Assembly (NCBI GenBank): GCA_947448695.1
Contig: CANFOL010000002.1
Location: 1-64,000, forward strand
From: Burkholderiaceae bacterium
GTDB taxonomy: Bacteria > Pseudomonadota > Gammaproteobacteria > Burkholderiales > Burkholderiaceae
DNA length: 64,000 nt
Reading direction: 5' to 3'
Numbering within the stretch: the first letter of the stretch is position 1; every line of letters begins with the position of its first letter. The position numbers and the translations under genes were made by a program. The notes under the pieces are model-generated. The model saw only the letters and a program-made list of their open reading frames with translations. It was not told where the DNA came from and made no database searches. Positions 50,128 to 60,693 of this stretch are shown here, in pieces.

Positions 50128-50466
50128 TTAATGGTTTTCCTTAGCATGATTAATCGAGTACTTTGGGATTTCAATCACGAGATCTTTTTGCGCCACAATA
50201 GCCTGGCAAGACAATCGTGACAAAGGGGTTAAGCCCCAGGCTCGATCAAGTAAGTCATCTTCATTTTCATCACTAGGATTCAGAGATTGAAACCCTTCAC
50301 GCACAATCACATGGCAAGTTGTACAAGCACAAGATAGTTCACATGCATGTTCAATCGGAATGTCATTTTCCAGCAAGGCTTCACAAATTGATGTCCCTGC
50401 AGGTACATCAATTACTGACCCTTCTGGACAATATTCTTCATGGGGCAAAATTACGATTTGTGTCAT
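50128..50466 (-). CDS. fdx: ISC system [2Fe-2S] ferredoxin
   Basis: This 112-residue adrenodoxin-type ferredoxin provides electrons for Fe-S cluster assembly. The cluster ligands are the cysteines in HACELSCACTTCHVIV (C-x5-C-x2-C) and a fourth in RLSCQAI near 87. It is the last gene of the isc operon, 12 bases after hscA. It could also serve the Fpr and ring reductase at the left end of the window, which lack a ferredoxin of their own. Confidence 0.95.
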   Translation of the reverse strand: MTQIVILPHEEYCPEGSVIDVPAGTSICEALLENDIPIEHACELSCACTTCHVIVREGFQSLNPSDENEDDLLDRAWGLTPLSRLSCQAIVAQKDLVIEIPKYSINHAKENH

Positions 50467-50478
50467 AGCTCACTCATT

Positions 50479-52347
50479 TCATTCAATCTCATTCAAATTT
50501 TTACCGGTTAATGCACGGCGTATATTGGCATTCATTCTTCTTGCAGCAAATTCTTCTGTCACTTCAGACAGGGCACTAATGCCCTTTCGTAACTCGTCTA
50601 CTTCTTGTGAGTTCGCAGATAATTGACGTAACTGATTTAATTCTTTCTGAATATCTGCTTGCTCTTGCGGACTAAGTAAATTCGCATCCGTTGCCAAGGA
50701 GTTATTGACCGCATCAATTAAGCGCATCGCCTCTACTTGTTCTTCGCGCAATGCTCTTGCAAGCATATCTGCCTCTGCTGTCTGAAAACTCTCAGATAAC
50801 ATGCGAGCGATATCACCATCTTGTAATCCATAACTAGGCTTGACGGTGATTGAGGTTTGCACCCCGGAGGTTTCTTCTTTTGCACTCACAGACAATAGTC
50901 CATCGGCATCGACTTGATAAGTTACCCTGATCCTAGCTGCTCCTGCGACCATCGGTGGAATACCACGTAACTCAAATTTTGCTAATGAACGGCAATCTTG
51001 CGCTAATTCTCGCTCCCCTTGCAACACATGAACTGCCATGGCGGTTTGGCCATCTTTGAATGTAGTAAAGTCCTGCGCTCTAGCAACTGGAATGGGAGTA
51101 TTACGAGGAATGATTTTCTCGACTAAACCACCCATCATCTCCACACCTAAGGATAGTGGAATGACATCAAGGAGTAACCACTCATCGTCTTTATTTTTAT
51201 TGCCCACCAAAAGATCTGCCTGACGCGCAGCACCCAATGCAACTACCTCATCGGGATTCAAATCATTTAAAGGCACTTTATGAAAGTATTGCGCTACAGC
51301 AGCCTGAATATTGGGCATTCTTGTAGCGCCACCAACCATCACCACACCTTGAATCTCCTCTAAATCAACCTCTGCATCACGCACTGCTTTTTTGACACTC
51401 AATAACGCTTTCATAACTAAACTTTGTGTCATGCTCGCAAAGTCGTCTTGAGAAATAGTTCGTTGTATCGAATGTCCATTCGCAAATGTATATTCAAATA
51501 ACATCGCAGAATGTGAGCTGAGGGTTTCTTTGACATCGCGACATTTCAAAACAAGAGCTCGTTGATCTGCAGCGCTAATAGAATCCAACCCAGCTTCTTG
51601 CATCATAAATTGCATTAAAGCATGATCAAAGTCATCTCCCCCGAGTGCTGAATCTCCCCCGGTCGACAAGACTTCGAAAACTCCTTTACTTAAACGCAGA
51701 ATAGAAATATCAAAAGTACCGCCACCCAAATCAAAGATGGCATATACCCCTTCTGAGCCATGATCCAAACCATAAGCTAGAGCCGCAGCCGTAGGTTCAT
51801 TCAGTAGTCTTAGCACTTGAATACCAGCAAGCTGTGCGGCATCTTTCGTCGCCTGGCGCTGGGCATCATCAAAATAAGCTGGTACTGTAATGACAGCACC
51901 TTCAATCTCATCTGAGAAAGAGTCTTCCGCTAATTGACGCAGACGAGCTAAAATTTCTGCAGAAACTTCAACAGGACTTTTGTCACCCTGTACCGTTTTA
52001 ATTTTCAACATCCCCGATGTATCAACAAAATGATAGGGTAGATTTTTGGCATGACTAATATCATTCATTCCCCTCCCCATTAATCGCTTTACTGAAATAA
52101 TCGTATTCTGAGGATCAATGGCAGCCTGAGCTAAAGCTTCATATCCTGCCTGAGTTCGATTACCTGGAAGATATCTCACAACCGATGGCAACATGGAATG
52201 ACCCGCTTCGCTTTTCAATACTTCAGGTATGGCATTTTTCATACTAGCAACTAAAGAGTTCGTCGTTCCTAAATCAATACCAATAGCAATCCTTCTTTCA
52301 TGAGGATTACGGGATTGACCAGGTTCTGCAATTTGTAATAAAGCCAT
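50479..52347 (-). CDS. hscA: Fe-S assembly chaperone HscA (Hsp70 family)
   Basis: This 622-residue Hsp70 helps to release clusters from IscU. The ATPase domain has [13 protein letters not shown] near 22-34, [14 protein letters not shown] near 205-218 and [11 protein letters not shown]; the substrate-binding domain starts about residue 400 ([14 protein letters not shown]). HscA-type features include the shorter lid and the absence of the DnaK C-terminal acidic tail. It overlaps the hscB stop by one base. Confidence 0.96.
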   Translation of the reverse strand: MALLQIAEPGQSRNPHERRIAIGIDLGTTNSLVASMKNAIPEVLKSEAGHSMLPSVVRYLPGNRTQAGYEALAQAAIDPQNTIISVKRLMGRGMNDISHAKNLPYHFVDTSGMLKIKTVQGDKSPVEVSAEILARLRQLAEDSFSDEIEGAVITVPAYFDDAQRQATKDAAQLAGIQVLRLLNEPTAAALAYGLDHGSEGVYAIFDLGGGTFDISILRLSKGVFEVLSTGGDSALGGDDFDHALMQFMMQEAGLDSISAADQRALVLKCRDVKETLSSHSAMLFEYTFANGHSIQRTISQDDFASMTQSLVMKALLSVKKAVRDAEVDLEEIQGVVMVGGATRMPNIQAAVAQYFHKVPLNDLNPDEVVALGAARQADLLVGNKNKDDEWLLLDVIPLSLGVEMMGGLVEKIIPRNTPIPVARAQDFTTFKDGQTAMAVHVLQGERELAQDCRSLAKFELRGIPPMVAGAARIRVTYQVDADGLLSVSAKEETSGVQTSITVKPSYGLQDGDIARMLSESFQTAEADMLARALREEQVEAMRLIDAVNNSLATDANLLSPQEQADIQKELNQLRQLSANSQEVDELRKGISALSEVTEEFAARRMNANIRRALTGKNLNEIE

Positions 52348-52901
52348 TATTCACTCGCGTCCGTAATTCGTTGATCCAGCTCTTCTAAAAAACGCTCTAA
52401 AAATAAAGCAGCTCTTAAATTAATAAGGGCCGCCTCTGGAAGTTTCATTTCATCAAACTGCTGACCAATTTGATCAATTCTTTTTTTAAGTTCAAGACTA
52501 ACTTCATCTTGTAATTTGCACAAAGCTAGTGAGTTATTTTTTGCTTCATCCATGGACTCACGCAACTCCATTTGTTGAATGAGAAAGTCCTTCGGCATCG
52601 CCGTGTTTGTTTCAAGCTGGGGATCTAGACCATGCAGCTCACATAAATACAAACCTCGCTTAATGGCCTGCTTGAGAGTCTGATAAGCAGTATTCGCAAA
52701 GGTCGCAATTTGTAGAGATTGACGCTTTTCAGAATCCGAAGCGCGAGCAAATTTATCCGGATGAACTTCTTGCTGTATTTTTAGATAAGCAGAGTCTAAG
52801 GCTTTGCGGTCGATTGAAAATTGTTGCGGTAAATGAAAAAATTCAAAATAATTCGCAATTTTTGCCCTAAATTCTGAATGATTCACCACACCCACACTCA
52901 T
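52347..52901 (-). CDS. hscB: Fe-S assembly co-chaperone HscB
   Basis: This J-domain protein, 184 residues at most, brings IscU to HscA. The HPD motif is in [12 protein letters not shown] near 46-57, and the C-terminal three-helix bundle that binds IscU includes [16 protein letters not shown]. The ATG at 52901 sits inside the end of iscA and has AAGG directly against it, so a GTG two codons later (52895), at good spacing from AAGG, may be the real start. Confidence 0.94.
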   Translation of the reverse strand: MSVGVVNHSEFRAKIANYFEFFHLPQQFSIDRKALDSAYLKIQQEVHPDKFARASDSEKRQSLQIATFANTAYQTLKQAIKRGLYLCELHGLDPQLETNTAMPKDFLIQQMELRESMDEAKNNSLALCKLQDEVSLELKKRIDQIGQQFDEMKLPEAALINLRAALFLERFLEELDQRITDASE

Positions 52902-53190
52902 CCTTCACATTCGGGTTCTGAAATTTAAACCCTTCATTTAAACCTTCTCTAGCAAAATCCAACTCTGTGCCATCGATGTAAGGTAGGCTTTTTGGATCTA
53001 CGAATACTTTAATACCACGTGACTCAAATATTTCATCAGTCTCATTAGGGGCATCTACATATTCAAGTTCATAGGCAAGACCAGAACATCCCGTCGTCCT
53101 AACACCCAAACGCAAGCCTAAACCCTTACCTCTTTTTTCAAGGTTACGATTGACATGCTTTGCTGCTTTTTCAGTTAAGCTAATCGCCAT
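52867..53190 (-). CDS. iscA: A-type Fe-S carrier IscA
   Basis: This 107-residue protein carries iron or Fe-S clusters to target proteins. The three conserved cysteines are in [10 protein letters not shown] near 35 and in DECGCGES near 99 and 101. It lies 18 bases after iscU and overlaps hscB by up to 35 bases. Size and motifs are typical. Confidence 0.96.
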   Translation of the reverse strand: MAISLTEKAAKHVNRNLEKRGKGLGLRLGVRTTGCSGLAYELEYVDAPNETDEIFESRGIKVFVDPKSLPYIDGTELDFAREGLNEGFKFQNPNVKDECGCGESFRI

Positions 53191-53208
53191 ATACTTTCTT
53201 TCAACAAT

Positions 53209-53592
53209 TTACTGCGTGTGCTTCTCGCGATAATCTTGAACTGCTGCTTTAATCGCATCTTCTGCCAAAATAGAACAGTGAATCTTTACCGGTGGTAATG
53301 CTAACTCCTCAGCTATTTGTGCATTTTTAATTTCCAAGGCCTGATCTAATGTCTTACCTTTTACCCATTCAGTTACCAGTGAAGATGACGCAATCGCAGA
53401 TCCGCATCCGTATGTCTTAAATTTAGCATCTTCAATAATGCCGTTTTCATTGACACGAATCTGTAATTTCATTACATCTCCACAAGCAGGCGCACCGACC
53501 ATACCTGTGCCAACAGCCTCATCACCTTTTTCAAAAGAACCTACGTTACGTGGATTCTCATAATGATCAACTACTTTATCGCTATATGCCAT
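53209..53592 (-). CDS. iscU: Fe-S scaffold protein IscU
   Basis: This 127-residue scaffold builds [2Fe-2S] clusters. Its cluster ligands are the cysteines in GAPACGDVMKLQ near 37, TYGCGSAIASSS near 63, and KIHCSILAEDAI near 106; LPPVKIH is the HscA recognition segment (LPPVK). It lies 20 bases after iscS. Confidence 0.98.
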   Translation of the reverse strand: MAYSDKVVDHYENPRNVGSFEKGDEAVGTGMVGAPACGDVMKLQIRVNENGIIEDAKFKTYGCGSAIASSSLVTEWVKGKTLDQALEIKNAQIAEELALPPVKIHCSILAEDAIKAAVQDYREKHTQ

Positions 53593-53612
53593 GATATTTC
53601 CTTAAAAATTGG

Positions 53613-54875
53613 TTAGTGTGCTGCCCATTGGATCGTACTTAAATCAATGCCATCTTTAAACATCTCCCACAACGGTGAGAGCTCTCTTAATTTAGCAATT
53701 TTGTTTTTAATCAACTCAACTGTGAAGTCGACTTCTTCAATCGTGGTAAAACGTCCCACACTAAAACGAATCGAACTATGCGCAAGTTCGTCATTACGTC
53801 CTAATGCTCGCAGAACAAATGATGGCTCGAGTGAGGCTGATGTACACGCAGAACCAGAAGAAATCGCCACATCCTTGAGCGCCATCAACATGGACTCACC
53901 TTCGACATAATTAAAACTTACGTTCAAATTATGTGGCACACGTTGCTCTATATCACCATTTAAATAAACTTCTTCAATTGTCGATAAGCCTGCCCATAAA
54001 CGGTCACGTAACATGCGAATACGCTCATTTTCAGTACCCATTTCGAGACGAGCTAAGCGAAACGCCTCACCCATGCCAACGATTTGATGCGTTGGCAAAG
54101 TCCCAGAACGCATCCCACGCTCATGCCCACCACCGTGGATTTGCGCTTCGATCCGAATCCTTGGCTTACGACGTACAAACAATGCTCCAACACCTTTCGG
54201 GCCATAAGTTTTATGCGCACAAAAACTCATTAAATCAACTTTTAGTTCCGCCAAATTGATCATCACCTTACCCGTGGCTTGAGCCGCATCAACGTGATAA
54301 ATGATGCCCTTTTCACGACAAATCTCACCAATCGTTGCGATATCTTGAACAACACCAATTTCATTATTCACAAATAAAATAGAAACCAACATGGTGTCAG
54401 GACGAATCTGACTCTTAAAGTAATCTATATCTAAAAGTCCATTTTCCTGAACATCTAAATAGGTCACTTCATAGCCTTCACGCTCTAACTCACGACAGGT
54501 ATCCAATGTCGCTTTGTGCTCAGTCTTTAAGGTCATGATGTGACGACCCTTATCTTTATAAAAATGAGCAGCACCCTTTAAAGCTAGATTAATACTTTCT
54601 GTAGCTCCACTCGTCCAAACGATTTCACGTGGATCAGCACCCACCAAAAGAGCTACCTCGTTACGCGCTTGCTCTACCGCTTCTTCTGCTTCCCAACCAT
54701 AGGCATGACTTCTTGAAGCTGGGTTACCAAATTGTTCACGAAGATATGGAATCATCTTATCCACCACACGAGGATCAATGGGTGTCGTTGCTGAATAATC
54801 CATATACACAGGAAAGTGTCTAGCACTAAACATAGGTAGTGGATTTAATTTTGGGGTGTTATGTTCTTGGCTCAT
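53613..54875 (-). CDS. iscS: Cysteine desulfurase IscS
   Basis: This 420-residue PLP enzyme takes sulfur from cysteine for Fe-S clusters and tRNA thiolation. The PLP lysine is in [17 protein letters not shown] near 220, and the catalytic Cys is in [15 protein letters not shown] near 343. The conserved core starts at [17 protein letters not shown]. An internal ATG at residue 15 would give 406 residues, closer to the usual 404-405; I keep the longer frame but the shorter is plausible. Confidence 0.97.
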   Translation of the reverse strand: MSQEHNTPKLNPLPMFSARHFPVYMDYSATTPIDPRVVDKMIPYLREQFGNPASRSHAYGWEAEEAVEQARNEVALLVGADPREIVWTSGATESINLALKGAAHFYKDKGRHIMTLKTEHKATLDTCRELEREGYEVTYLDVQENGLLDIDYFKSQIRPDTMLVSILFVNNEIGVVQDIATIGEICREKGIIYHVDAAQATGKVMINLAELKVDLMSFCAHKTYGPKGVGALFVRRKPRIRIEAQIHGGGHERGMRSGTLPTHQIVGMGEAFRLARLEMGTENERIRMLRDRLWAGLSTIEEVYLNGDIEQRVPHNLNVSFNYVEGESMLMALKDVAISSGSACTSASLEPSFVLRALGRNDELAHSSIRFSVGRFTTIEEVDFTVELIKNKIAKLRELSPLWEMFKDGIDLSTIQWAAH

Positions 54876-54892
54876 TGAATTCTCTTAGATCT

Positions 54893-55477
54893 TTAGTTTT
54901 GTTGTGCCAAATTAAATACTGAATTCACAATAAAACGTTTTGGCGCCAGCTCTTTTTTGGCAGACTTTGCATCCACCACATTCAGTGAGGGATTTTTGTT
55001 CGGGGCAATTTGAGCTGGTTTGTTTTGGTTAATAAATGGCGAAACAATCACTACATGGCGATTCTCTTGCTGTGCAACTAGGTCTTTTAATGTGACGGAC
55101 TCAAGATAATCCACCATCTTTTTGTTCAGGTTAGACCATAAATCATGCGTCATACACTGCATGTTTTGTTCATCTTGACCGTGACAATTGCCTTTTCCAC
55201 CACATTGGGTCGCGTCGATTGGTTCATCGACAGCCGTAATAATGTCTGCAACAGTAATAGTTGCGCCATCTCTACATAAACTATAACCCCCACCCGGACC
55301 TCGGGTGCTCTCCACGATACGATCACGGCGAAGCTTACCAAAGAGTTGCTCTAGGTAAGAAAGGGAAATTTTTTGTCTTTTACTAATACCTGCAAGTGTC
55401 ACAGGACCCTCAGCTTGGCGCATGGCCAAATCAATCATTGCAGTTACTGCAAAACGACCTTTTGTGGTTAATCTCAT
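54893..55477 (-). CDS. iscR: Fe-S cluster regulator IscR
   Basis: This 194-residue Rrf2-family regulator represses the isc operon when it holds a [2Fe-2S] cluster. The winged helix covers about 1-65 (MRLTTKGRFAVTAMIDLAMR, then ISLSYLEQLFGKLR). Likely ligands are C92, C98, C108 and H111 (CMTH). The gap between the second and third cysteine is nine residues against five in E. coli. A Lys-, Ala- and Pro-rich tail adds about 30 residues. Two IscR-type boxes lie upstream at 55559-55613. Confidence 0.96.
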   Translation of the reverse strand: MRLTTKGRFAVTAMIDLAMRQAEGPVTLAGISKRQKISLSYLEQLFGKLRRDRIVESTRGPGGGYSLCRDGATITVADIITAVDEPIDATQCGGKGNCHGQDEQNMQCMTHDLWSNLNKKMVDYLESVTLKDLVAQQENRHVVIVSPFINQNKPAQIAPNKNPSLNVVDAKSAKKELAPKRFIVNSVFNLAQQN

Positions 55478-55558
55478 ATTTAAACTCTATCTTTCAATCA
55501 TTTAGCTAAAATCCAGATTGGTTTCTGGCACCTCTAAACATCTCCGCAAATATGGGTA

Positions 55559-55583
55559 ATACCTGACGGATTAACTCAAGTAT
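55559..55583. promoter_or_regulatory. IscR type 1 binding site, proximal
   Basis: This 25-bp sequence starts ATACCTGACGG and ends ACTCAAGTAT. It agrees with the recalled type 1 IscR consensus (ATASYYGACT, RWWWY, AGTCRRSTAT) at 22 of 25 positions by my count. It lies 82 bases before the iscR ATG, in the place expected for autoregulation. Confidence 0.7.
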
Positions 55584-55588
55584 AGCAA

Positions 55589-55613
55589 ATACTTGAGTGT
55601 TTTGCTTGGGTCT
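55589..55613. promoter_or_regulatory. IscR type 1 binding site, distal
   Basis: ATACTTGAGT followed by GTTTTGCTTGGGTCT agrees with the type 1 consensus at about 20 of 25 positions. Its centre is 30 bases from that of the first box, about three DNA turns. Its inner half and the inner half of the first box form a perfect 10-bp inverted repeat (55574-55583 and 55589-55598). It reaches the last two bases of the uvrB stop codon. Confidence 0.55.
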
Positions 55614-57732
55614 AAGGAAGGGGGTGATCTGGTGTCAACGCACCAAATGCCATCGCTCTGATTTTGCTCAAGCGGTCTCGAGCTTGAGCGGCTTTTTCAA
55701 ATTCAAGATTACGTGCAAAATCTTGCATTTCTTTTTCTAATCGCTTGATTTCTTTAGCTAAATCTTTTTCACCCATATCTTCATATTTAGCTTTTTCTTT
55801 TTCAGACTGCCACTGGGCTTTTTCGTCATTCACATCATAAACACCATCAATAATGTCTTTGATGCGCTTAGTTACCCCTACTGGCGTAATGCCATTGGCT
55901 TCGTTAAACGCAGTTTGTTTTGCCCGACGTCGCTGTGTTTCCGCAATCGCTCTTTGCATCGAGCCCGTAATTCGATCCGCATACAAAATGGCCTTGCCAT
56001 TGATATTTCGTGCGGCACGACCGATGGTCTGTATCAGACTTCGCTCAGATCGTAAAAAACCCTCTTTATCAGCATCCAAAATGGCGACGAGGGAAACCTC
56101 TGGAATGTCTAAACCCTCTCGTAACAAATTAATACCAACGAGTACGTCGAACATGCCTAAACGTAAATCACGAATAATCTCAACACGCTCTACCGTATCA
56201 ATATCGGAATGAACATAGCGCACTTTGACACCATTGTCGGATAAAAAATCTGTTAATTGCTCGGCCATACGCTTAGTCAAGACGGTCACTAAAACCCTTT
56301 CAGACTCAGCAACCCGGAGCTTAATTTGATCCAGTAAATCATCTACTTGCGTAGTTGCAGGTAATACCTGAATCTCGGGATCAATCAAACCTGTCGGCCT
56401 CACCACTTGCTCCACGACATTACCCGTTTTGGTATTTTCGTAATCGGCAGGTGTAGCACTCACAAAAATGGTTTGGCGCATTTTTGTTTCAAACTCATTG
56501 AATTTGAGGGGGCGATTATCTAAGGCTGATGGTAAGCGAAATCCAAAATCAACTAAGGTAACTTTACGTGCTCGGTCACCGTTATACATGCCGGTAAACT
56601 GCCCTATAAGGACGTGGGACTCATCTAAAAACATGAGGGCATCTTGGGGTAAGTAATCAATCAAGGTGGGTGGCGCATCTCCCGGCTTACCTCCTGATAA
56701 ATGTCGCGAATAGTTTTCAATCCCCTTACAAAAACCTAACTCCGCTAACATTTCAAGATCAAACCGAGTACGTTGTTCTAAGCGCTGCGCTTCCACCAAC
56801 TTATTTTGCGAAATAAGTTCTGCCAATCGCTCTCTTAACTCAACTTTAATATTCTCAACAGCTCGTAATACGGTTTCTCGAGGTGTTACATAGTGAGATC
56901 CTGGGTACACAGTAAAGCGGGCAATACGTTGCTTGGTCTTACCAGTTAATGGATCAAAAAATTGCAAACTATCAATCTGGTCATCAAATAGCTCGAGTCG
57001 AACAGCTAACTCGTTATGCTCTGCCGGAAAAATATCGATTGTGTCGCCTCTTACCCGAAATGTACCTCGCGAAAAATCAATCTCATTGCGCTCATATTGC
57101 ATCGCAACTAAACGTTTCACCGCATCGCTTTGAGACATCTTGTCGCCTTGACGAAGAGTAAGTACCATTTTGTGATAATCGCCTGGATTACCAATACCGT
57201 AAATAGCCGATACGCTTGCCACAATGATGACATCACGTCGCTCTAACAAACTTTTTGTCGCTGAAAGTCGCATCTGCTCAATATGCTCATTGATCGAGGA
57301 GTCTTTTTCGATAAATAAATCCCGCTGTGGGACATACGCCTCTGGCTGATAGTAATCGTAGTAACTGACAAAATACTCGACTGCGTTTCTTGGAAAAAAC
57401 TCTCGAAACTCACTATATAACTGGGCTGCAAGGGTTTTATTGGGCGCGAAAATAATGGCCGGTCTGCCCTCGCGAGCAATCACATTGGCCATGGTGTAGG
57501 TTTTACCCGATCCAGTTACGCCCAAAAGCGTCTGAAATGATAAACCGTCATTAATTCCCTCTACTAAATTAGCAATCGCAGTTGGTTGATCACCAGCTGG
57601 CTGAAATGGCTGATATAAATGAAAAGGAGAATTAGGGAACTCGATAAACTTAGATTCATCTAACGGCGGAGCTGAAATCGGCGCAGCACGCTCAGATTTA
57701 CCACTTTTACCTTTAGATTGTCGAGAAGCCAT
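55612..57732 (-). CDS. uvrB: Excinuclease ABC subunit B
   Basis: This 706-residue helicase-like protein verifies DNA damage in nucleotide excision repair. It has Walker A in [14 protein letters not shown] near 69-82, the beta-hairpin [12 protein letters not shown], helicase motifs DESHVLIGQ and QTIGRAARN, and a C-terminal UVR domain ([20 protein letters not shown]) that contacts UvrC. The N-terminal lead of about 30 residues ([16 protein letters not shown]) is longer than in E. coli. It diverges from the aminotransferase gene. Confidence 0.97.
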   Translation of the reverse strand: MASRQSKGKSGKSERAAPISAPPLDESKFIEFPNSPFHLYQPFQPAGDQPTAIANLVEGINDGLSFQTLLGVTGSGKTYTMANVIAREGRPAIIFAPNKTLAAQLYSEFREFFPRNAVEYFVSYYDYYQPEAYVPQRDLFIEKDSSINEHIEQMRLSATKSLLERRDVIIVASVSAIYGIGNPGDYHKMVLTLRQGDKMSQSDAVKRLVAMQYERNEIDFSRGTFRVRGDTIDIFPAEHNELAVRLELFDDQIDSLQFFDPLTGKTKQRIARFTVYPGSHYVTPRETVLRAVENIKVELRERLAELISQNKLVEAQRLEQRTRFDLEMLAELGFCKGIENYSRHLSGGKPGDAPPTLIDYLPQDALMFLDESHVLIGQFTGMYNGDRARKVTLVDFGFRLPSALDNRPLKFNEFETKMRQTIFVSATPADYENTKTGNVVEQVVRPTGLIDPEIQVLPATTQVDDLLDQIKLRVAESERVLVTVLTKRMAEQLTDFLSDNGVKVRYVHSDIDTVERVEIIRDLRLGMFDVLVGINLLREGLDIPEVSLVAILDADKEGFLRSERSLIQTIGRAARNINGKAILYADRITGSMQRAIAETQRRRAKQTAFNEANGITPVGVTKRIKDIIDGVYDVNDEKAQWQSEKEKAKYEDMGEKDLAKEIKRLEKEMQDFARNLEFEKAAQARDRLSKIRAMAFGALTPDHPLP

Positions 57733-57818
57733 GAGTTTGTTTAAAATAGAGCTGATAGTTTTGTATAGCGTTCTATTATTGCAGTTTTTTATATTTTTTT
57801 ATTTGTAATGAGGCTTTC

Positions 57819-57835
57819 ATGTAGCTTGTCTACAT
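57819..57835. repeat. Inverted repeat upstream of the aminotransferase gene
   Basis: ATGTAG (57819-57824) and CTACAT (57830-57835) flank a 5-base spacer in the uvrB/aminotransferase divergent region. It could be an operator for the aminotransferase gene, 48 bases downstream. No known regulator motif is matched. Confidence 0.3.
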
Positions 57836-57882
57836 TCATTCTTAGTTAACTTTTTACTTCTTTTTGAATCGATCAATTACTT

Positions 57883-59079
57883 ATGACACTCTTTTCCGCT
57901 GTTGAATTAGCACCCCGTGACCCCATTCTTGGCCTTTATGAAACATTTAATGCTGACACTCGTGCAGACAAAGTGAATTTAGGGGTTGGGGTCTATTTTA
58001 CGGATGAAGGAAAGATACCTCTTCTTCGTGCTGTACAAGTAGCTGAAAAACAAATTGCAGAAAATCCAAAATCACGTGGTTATTTACCCATCGAGGGAAT
58101 CGCTAGTTATAACAGTGCGGTTCAATCCTTGGTATTTGGTGAGAATAGCCCTATCATTGCGCAGCACCGTGCCGTCACTTTCGAAGGTCTTGGTGGGACT
58201 GGCGCTTTAAAAGTAGGTGCAGACTTTATTAAACGCTTAAAACCTAGTGCAAAAGTCGCTATTAGTGATCCTAGCTGGGAAAATCATCGCGGTCTGTTTG
58301 AAGGTGCCGGATTTACAGTTGTTAATTACCCTTACTACGACCCACAAACTCGTGGCGTCAACTTTGCAGGTATGAAAGAGTTTCTTCTGACGATGCCAGC
58401 GGATAGCGTAATTGTTCTGCACGCGTGCTGTCACAACCCTACTGGCGCTGACATGAGCACAGAACAATGGCAAGAAATCGTCCAAATCTGTCAAAGCAAG
58501 AATTTAATTCCATTTTTAGATATGGCTTATCAAGGCTTTGCGGATGGCATCTTTGAGGATGGCATCGCGGTGCGACTCTTTGCCCAGTCTGGTATGTCAT
58601 TCTTTATTTCAAGTTCATTTTCTAAATCATTCTCTCTTTATGGTGAGCGAGTTGGCGCATTAACGGTCGTTACACAAAATGCCGATGAGTCTTTACGTGT
58701 TGCGTCACAAGTGAAACGTGTTATCCGTACGAACTATTCAAATCCGCCAACCCATGGTGGCGCAATTGTATCCATTGTGCTCAACTCGACTGAGCTCAAA
58801 GCGATGTGGGAAGAAGAACTGACCGAAATGCGAGATCGCATTAAACAAATGCGCACCCAACTCATTGCAGAATTAAAAGCAGCTGGAGCAACGAAAGACT
58901 TTTCCTTTATCGCGGCCCAACGTGGCATGTTCTCCTATACAGGTCTTTCTAAAGATCAAGTAGATCATTTAATTGCTGACCATGGTGTTTATGCAGTCGG
59001 GACTGGCCGAATTTGTGTAGCTTCTTTAAATACAAAAAATGTTGCCTATGTTGCTAAAGCAATTGCAGCGGTTTTATAA
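57883..59079 (+). CDS. Aromatic amino acid / aspartate aminotransferase
   Basis: This 398-residue class I PLP aminotransferase (AspC/TyrB type) swaps amino groups between aromatic amino acids or aspartate and 2-oxoglutarate. The N-terminal APRDPILGLYETFNAD, the substrate segment HACCHNPTGAD near 185-195, the PLP-lysine block SSSFSKSFSLYGERVG near 243-258, and the conserved Arg in VGTGRICVAS near 378 are all present. The specificity between AspC and TyrB cannot be read off the sequence. It is divergent from uvrB, as in other Burkholderiales. Confidence 0.93.
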   Translation: MTLFSAVELAPRDPILGLYETFNADTRADKVNLGVGVYFTDEGKIPLLRAVQVAEKQIAENPKSRGYLPIEGIASYNSAVQSLVFGENSPIIAQHRAVTFEGLGGTGALKVGADFIKRLKPSAKVAISDPSWENHRGLFEGAGFTVVNYPYYDPQTRGVNFAGMKEFLLTMPADSVIVLHACCHNPTGADMSTEQWQEIVQICQSKNLIPFLDMAYQGFADGIFEDGIAVRLFAQSGMSFFISSSFSKSFSLYGERVGALTVVTQNADESLRVASQVKRVIRTNYSNPPTHGGAIVSIVLNSTELKAMWEEELTEMRDRIKQMRTQLIAELKAAGATKDFSFIAAQRGMFSYTGLSKDQVDHLIADHGVYAVGTGRICVASLNTKNVAYVAKAIAAVL

Positions 59080-59154
59080 GGAAAAATATTATTTATATCA
59101 ATTGACACAGAAAAATCATTTAGCAAAGTACTGAACTGGTGTAATATCAAGTTG

Positions 59155-59165
59155 TTGCGATGCAA
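59155..59165. promoter_or_regulatory. Candidate PhaR operator (TGC-N3-GCA)
   Basis: TTGCGATGCAA is a dyad with TTGC and GCAA around three bases, close to the CTGC-N3-GCAG site reported for PhaR, the repressor of polyhydroxyalkanoate genes. It lies 64 bases before the depolymerase ATG. A second dyad, AAGGTTTTAAACCTT (59181-59195), lies between them. Confidence 0.35.
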
Positions 59166-59228
59166 TATATTTATTGATTTAAAGGTTTTAAACCTTCTAC
59201 TACCCGATTGTGGCAAAGGATTGATGTT

Positions 59229-60680
59229 ATGTTGTATCAACTCCAAGAATTTAATAGAGCTTTATTAGAGCCTCTTAGCTCATGGGCTCAAACGACTGCA
59301 AAAGCGTTTATTAACCCGAATAACCCTCTTTCTTACTACCCAGTCTCGCAGCGTATCGCCGCAGGCTATGAGCTTTTATATCGTCTCGGCAAAGAGTATG
59401 AAAAGCCAGATTTTGGGATTCGCACGATTGAAGTCCTTGGCAAGAAAGTGACTGTTACCGAATTCACCTCTTTATCAAAACCTTTTTGTAATTTAATTCG
59501 TTTTAAGCGCTATTCAGATGATGTTGATGTGATTAAATCGATGAAAAAAGAGCCTATTGTTCTCGTTGTTGCTCCTTTATCTGGTCATCACTCTTCTTTA
59601 TTAAGAGATACGGTTTCTGTTTTACTACAAAACCATAAGGTCTATCTGACTGATTGGATCGATGCGCGCCTCGTACCAACGTCTGAAGGTAAATTCCATT
59701 TGGATGATTATGTTCACTACATCCAAGAATTTATTCGCTTTATTGGCGCTGATAATTTACATGTCATTTCTGTTTGCCAACCAACCGTTCCTGTCTTGGC
59801 GGCAATTTCTCTGATGGCTACCAATGGTGAAAAAACACCTGTAACGATGACCATGATGGGCGGACCCATCGATGCGCGTAAATCTCCTACTGCCGTCAAT
59901 TCTTTAGCTATGACGAAATCTTTTGAATGGTTTGAGAATAATGTGATTTGTACCGTCCCGCCAAACCATCCAGGCGCTGGACGTAAAGTTTATCCAGGCT
60001 TCCTTCAGCATGCTGGTTTCGTGGCAATGAATCCTGATCGCCATCTTCGCTCACACTGGGATTATTTCCAAGACCTTCTTGTAGGTGATGCCCCTGACGC
60101 AGAAGCTCATCGTAAATTTTATGATGAATATAATGCCGTGCTTGATATGGACTCGAGCTATTATTTAGATACGATCAAAACAGTTTTCCAAGAGTTTGCT
60201 CTTCCTAAAGGAACGTGGAAAGTGGATGGTCAACTCGTCCGTCCTCAAGATATCAAACATACTGCGCTACTTGCGATTGAAGGTGAGCTTGATGATATTT
60301 CAGGTAGTGGCCAAACTAACGCTGCTCTTGAATTATGTGCTGGTATTCCAAAAAACAATAAAGAGGGCTATGAGGTAAAAGGCGCTGGACACTACGGTAT
60401 TTTCTCTGGACGTCGTTGGCGTGAAATGGTCTACCCAAGGATTTCTGAATTTATCCGCAAACACCCTGGTACGCCAATCAAGCCGGTTGCAAGTAAAGCG
60501 ACTTCGCCTACAACAAAGCCTATTACTAAGCGTGCCGCTCCTGCGAAAAAAACAGTTCAACCTATTGCTAAAAAGAAAACGACTGCACGTCAAACATCGG
60601 CTATCGCAACTGCTACTAAAAAAGTAGCGGCAAAGGTGATGCAAACAAAAATAACGCCAAAATCTAGGTCGAAAGCCTAA
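59229..60680 (+). CDS. phaZ: Intracellular polyhydroxyalkanoate (PHB) depolymerase with Lys/Ala-rich tail
   Basis: This 483-residue protein matches intracellular PHB depolymerases, which degrade storage granules. The opening MLYQLQEFNRALLEPLSSWA and the core with SVCQPTVPVLAA (where related enzymes use a Cys nucleophile) are characteristic, as is KGAGHYGIFSGRRWRE near the end of the catalytic domain. I use the ATG 8 bases after AAGGA; a TTG at 59208 is in frame. About 60 C-terminal residues (TTKPITKRAAPAKKTV and similar repeats) are Lys-, Ala- and Thr-rich, like histone-H1-like or PhaF tails, and may bind DNA. Confidence 0.9.
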   Translation: MLYQLQEFNRALLEPLSSWAQTTAKAFINPNNPLSYYPVSQRIAAGYELLYRLGKEYEKPDFGIRTIEVLGKKVTVTEFTSLSKPFCNLIRFKRYSDDVDVIKSMKKEPIVLVVAPLSGHHSSLLRDTVSVLLQNHKVYLTDWIDARLVPTSEGKFHLDDYVHYIQEFIRFIGADNLHVISVCQPTVPVLAAISLMATNGEKTPVTMTMMGGPIDARKSPTAVNSLAMTKSFEWFENNVICTVPPNHPGAGRKVYPGFLQHAGFVAMNPDRHLRSHWDYFQDLLVGDAPDAEAHRKFYDEYNAVLDMDSSYYLDTIKTVFQEFALPKGTWKVDGQLVRPQDIKHTALLAIEGELDDISGSGQTNAALELCAGIPKNNKEGYEVKGAGHYGIFSGRRWREMVYPRISEFIRKHPGTPIKPVASKATSPTTKPITKRAAPAKKTVQPIAKKKTTARQTSAIATATKKVAAKVMQTKITPKSRSKA

Positions 60681-60693
60681 ACTCTTTACAAGA

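Noticed and set aside
57740..57780. Possible LexA box upstream of uvrB
   Set aside because: CTGATAGTTTTGTATAG resembles a half box, but the second half lacks the CAG end needed for CTG-N10-CAG.
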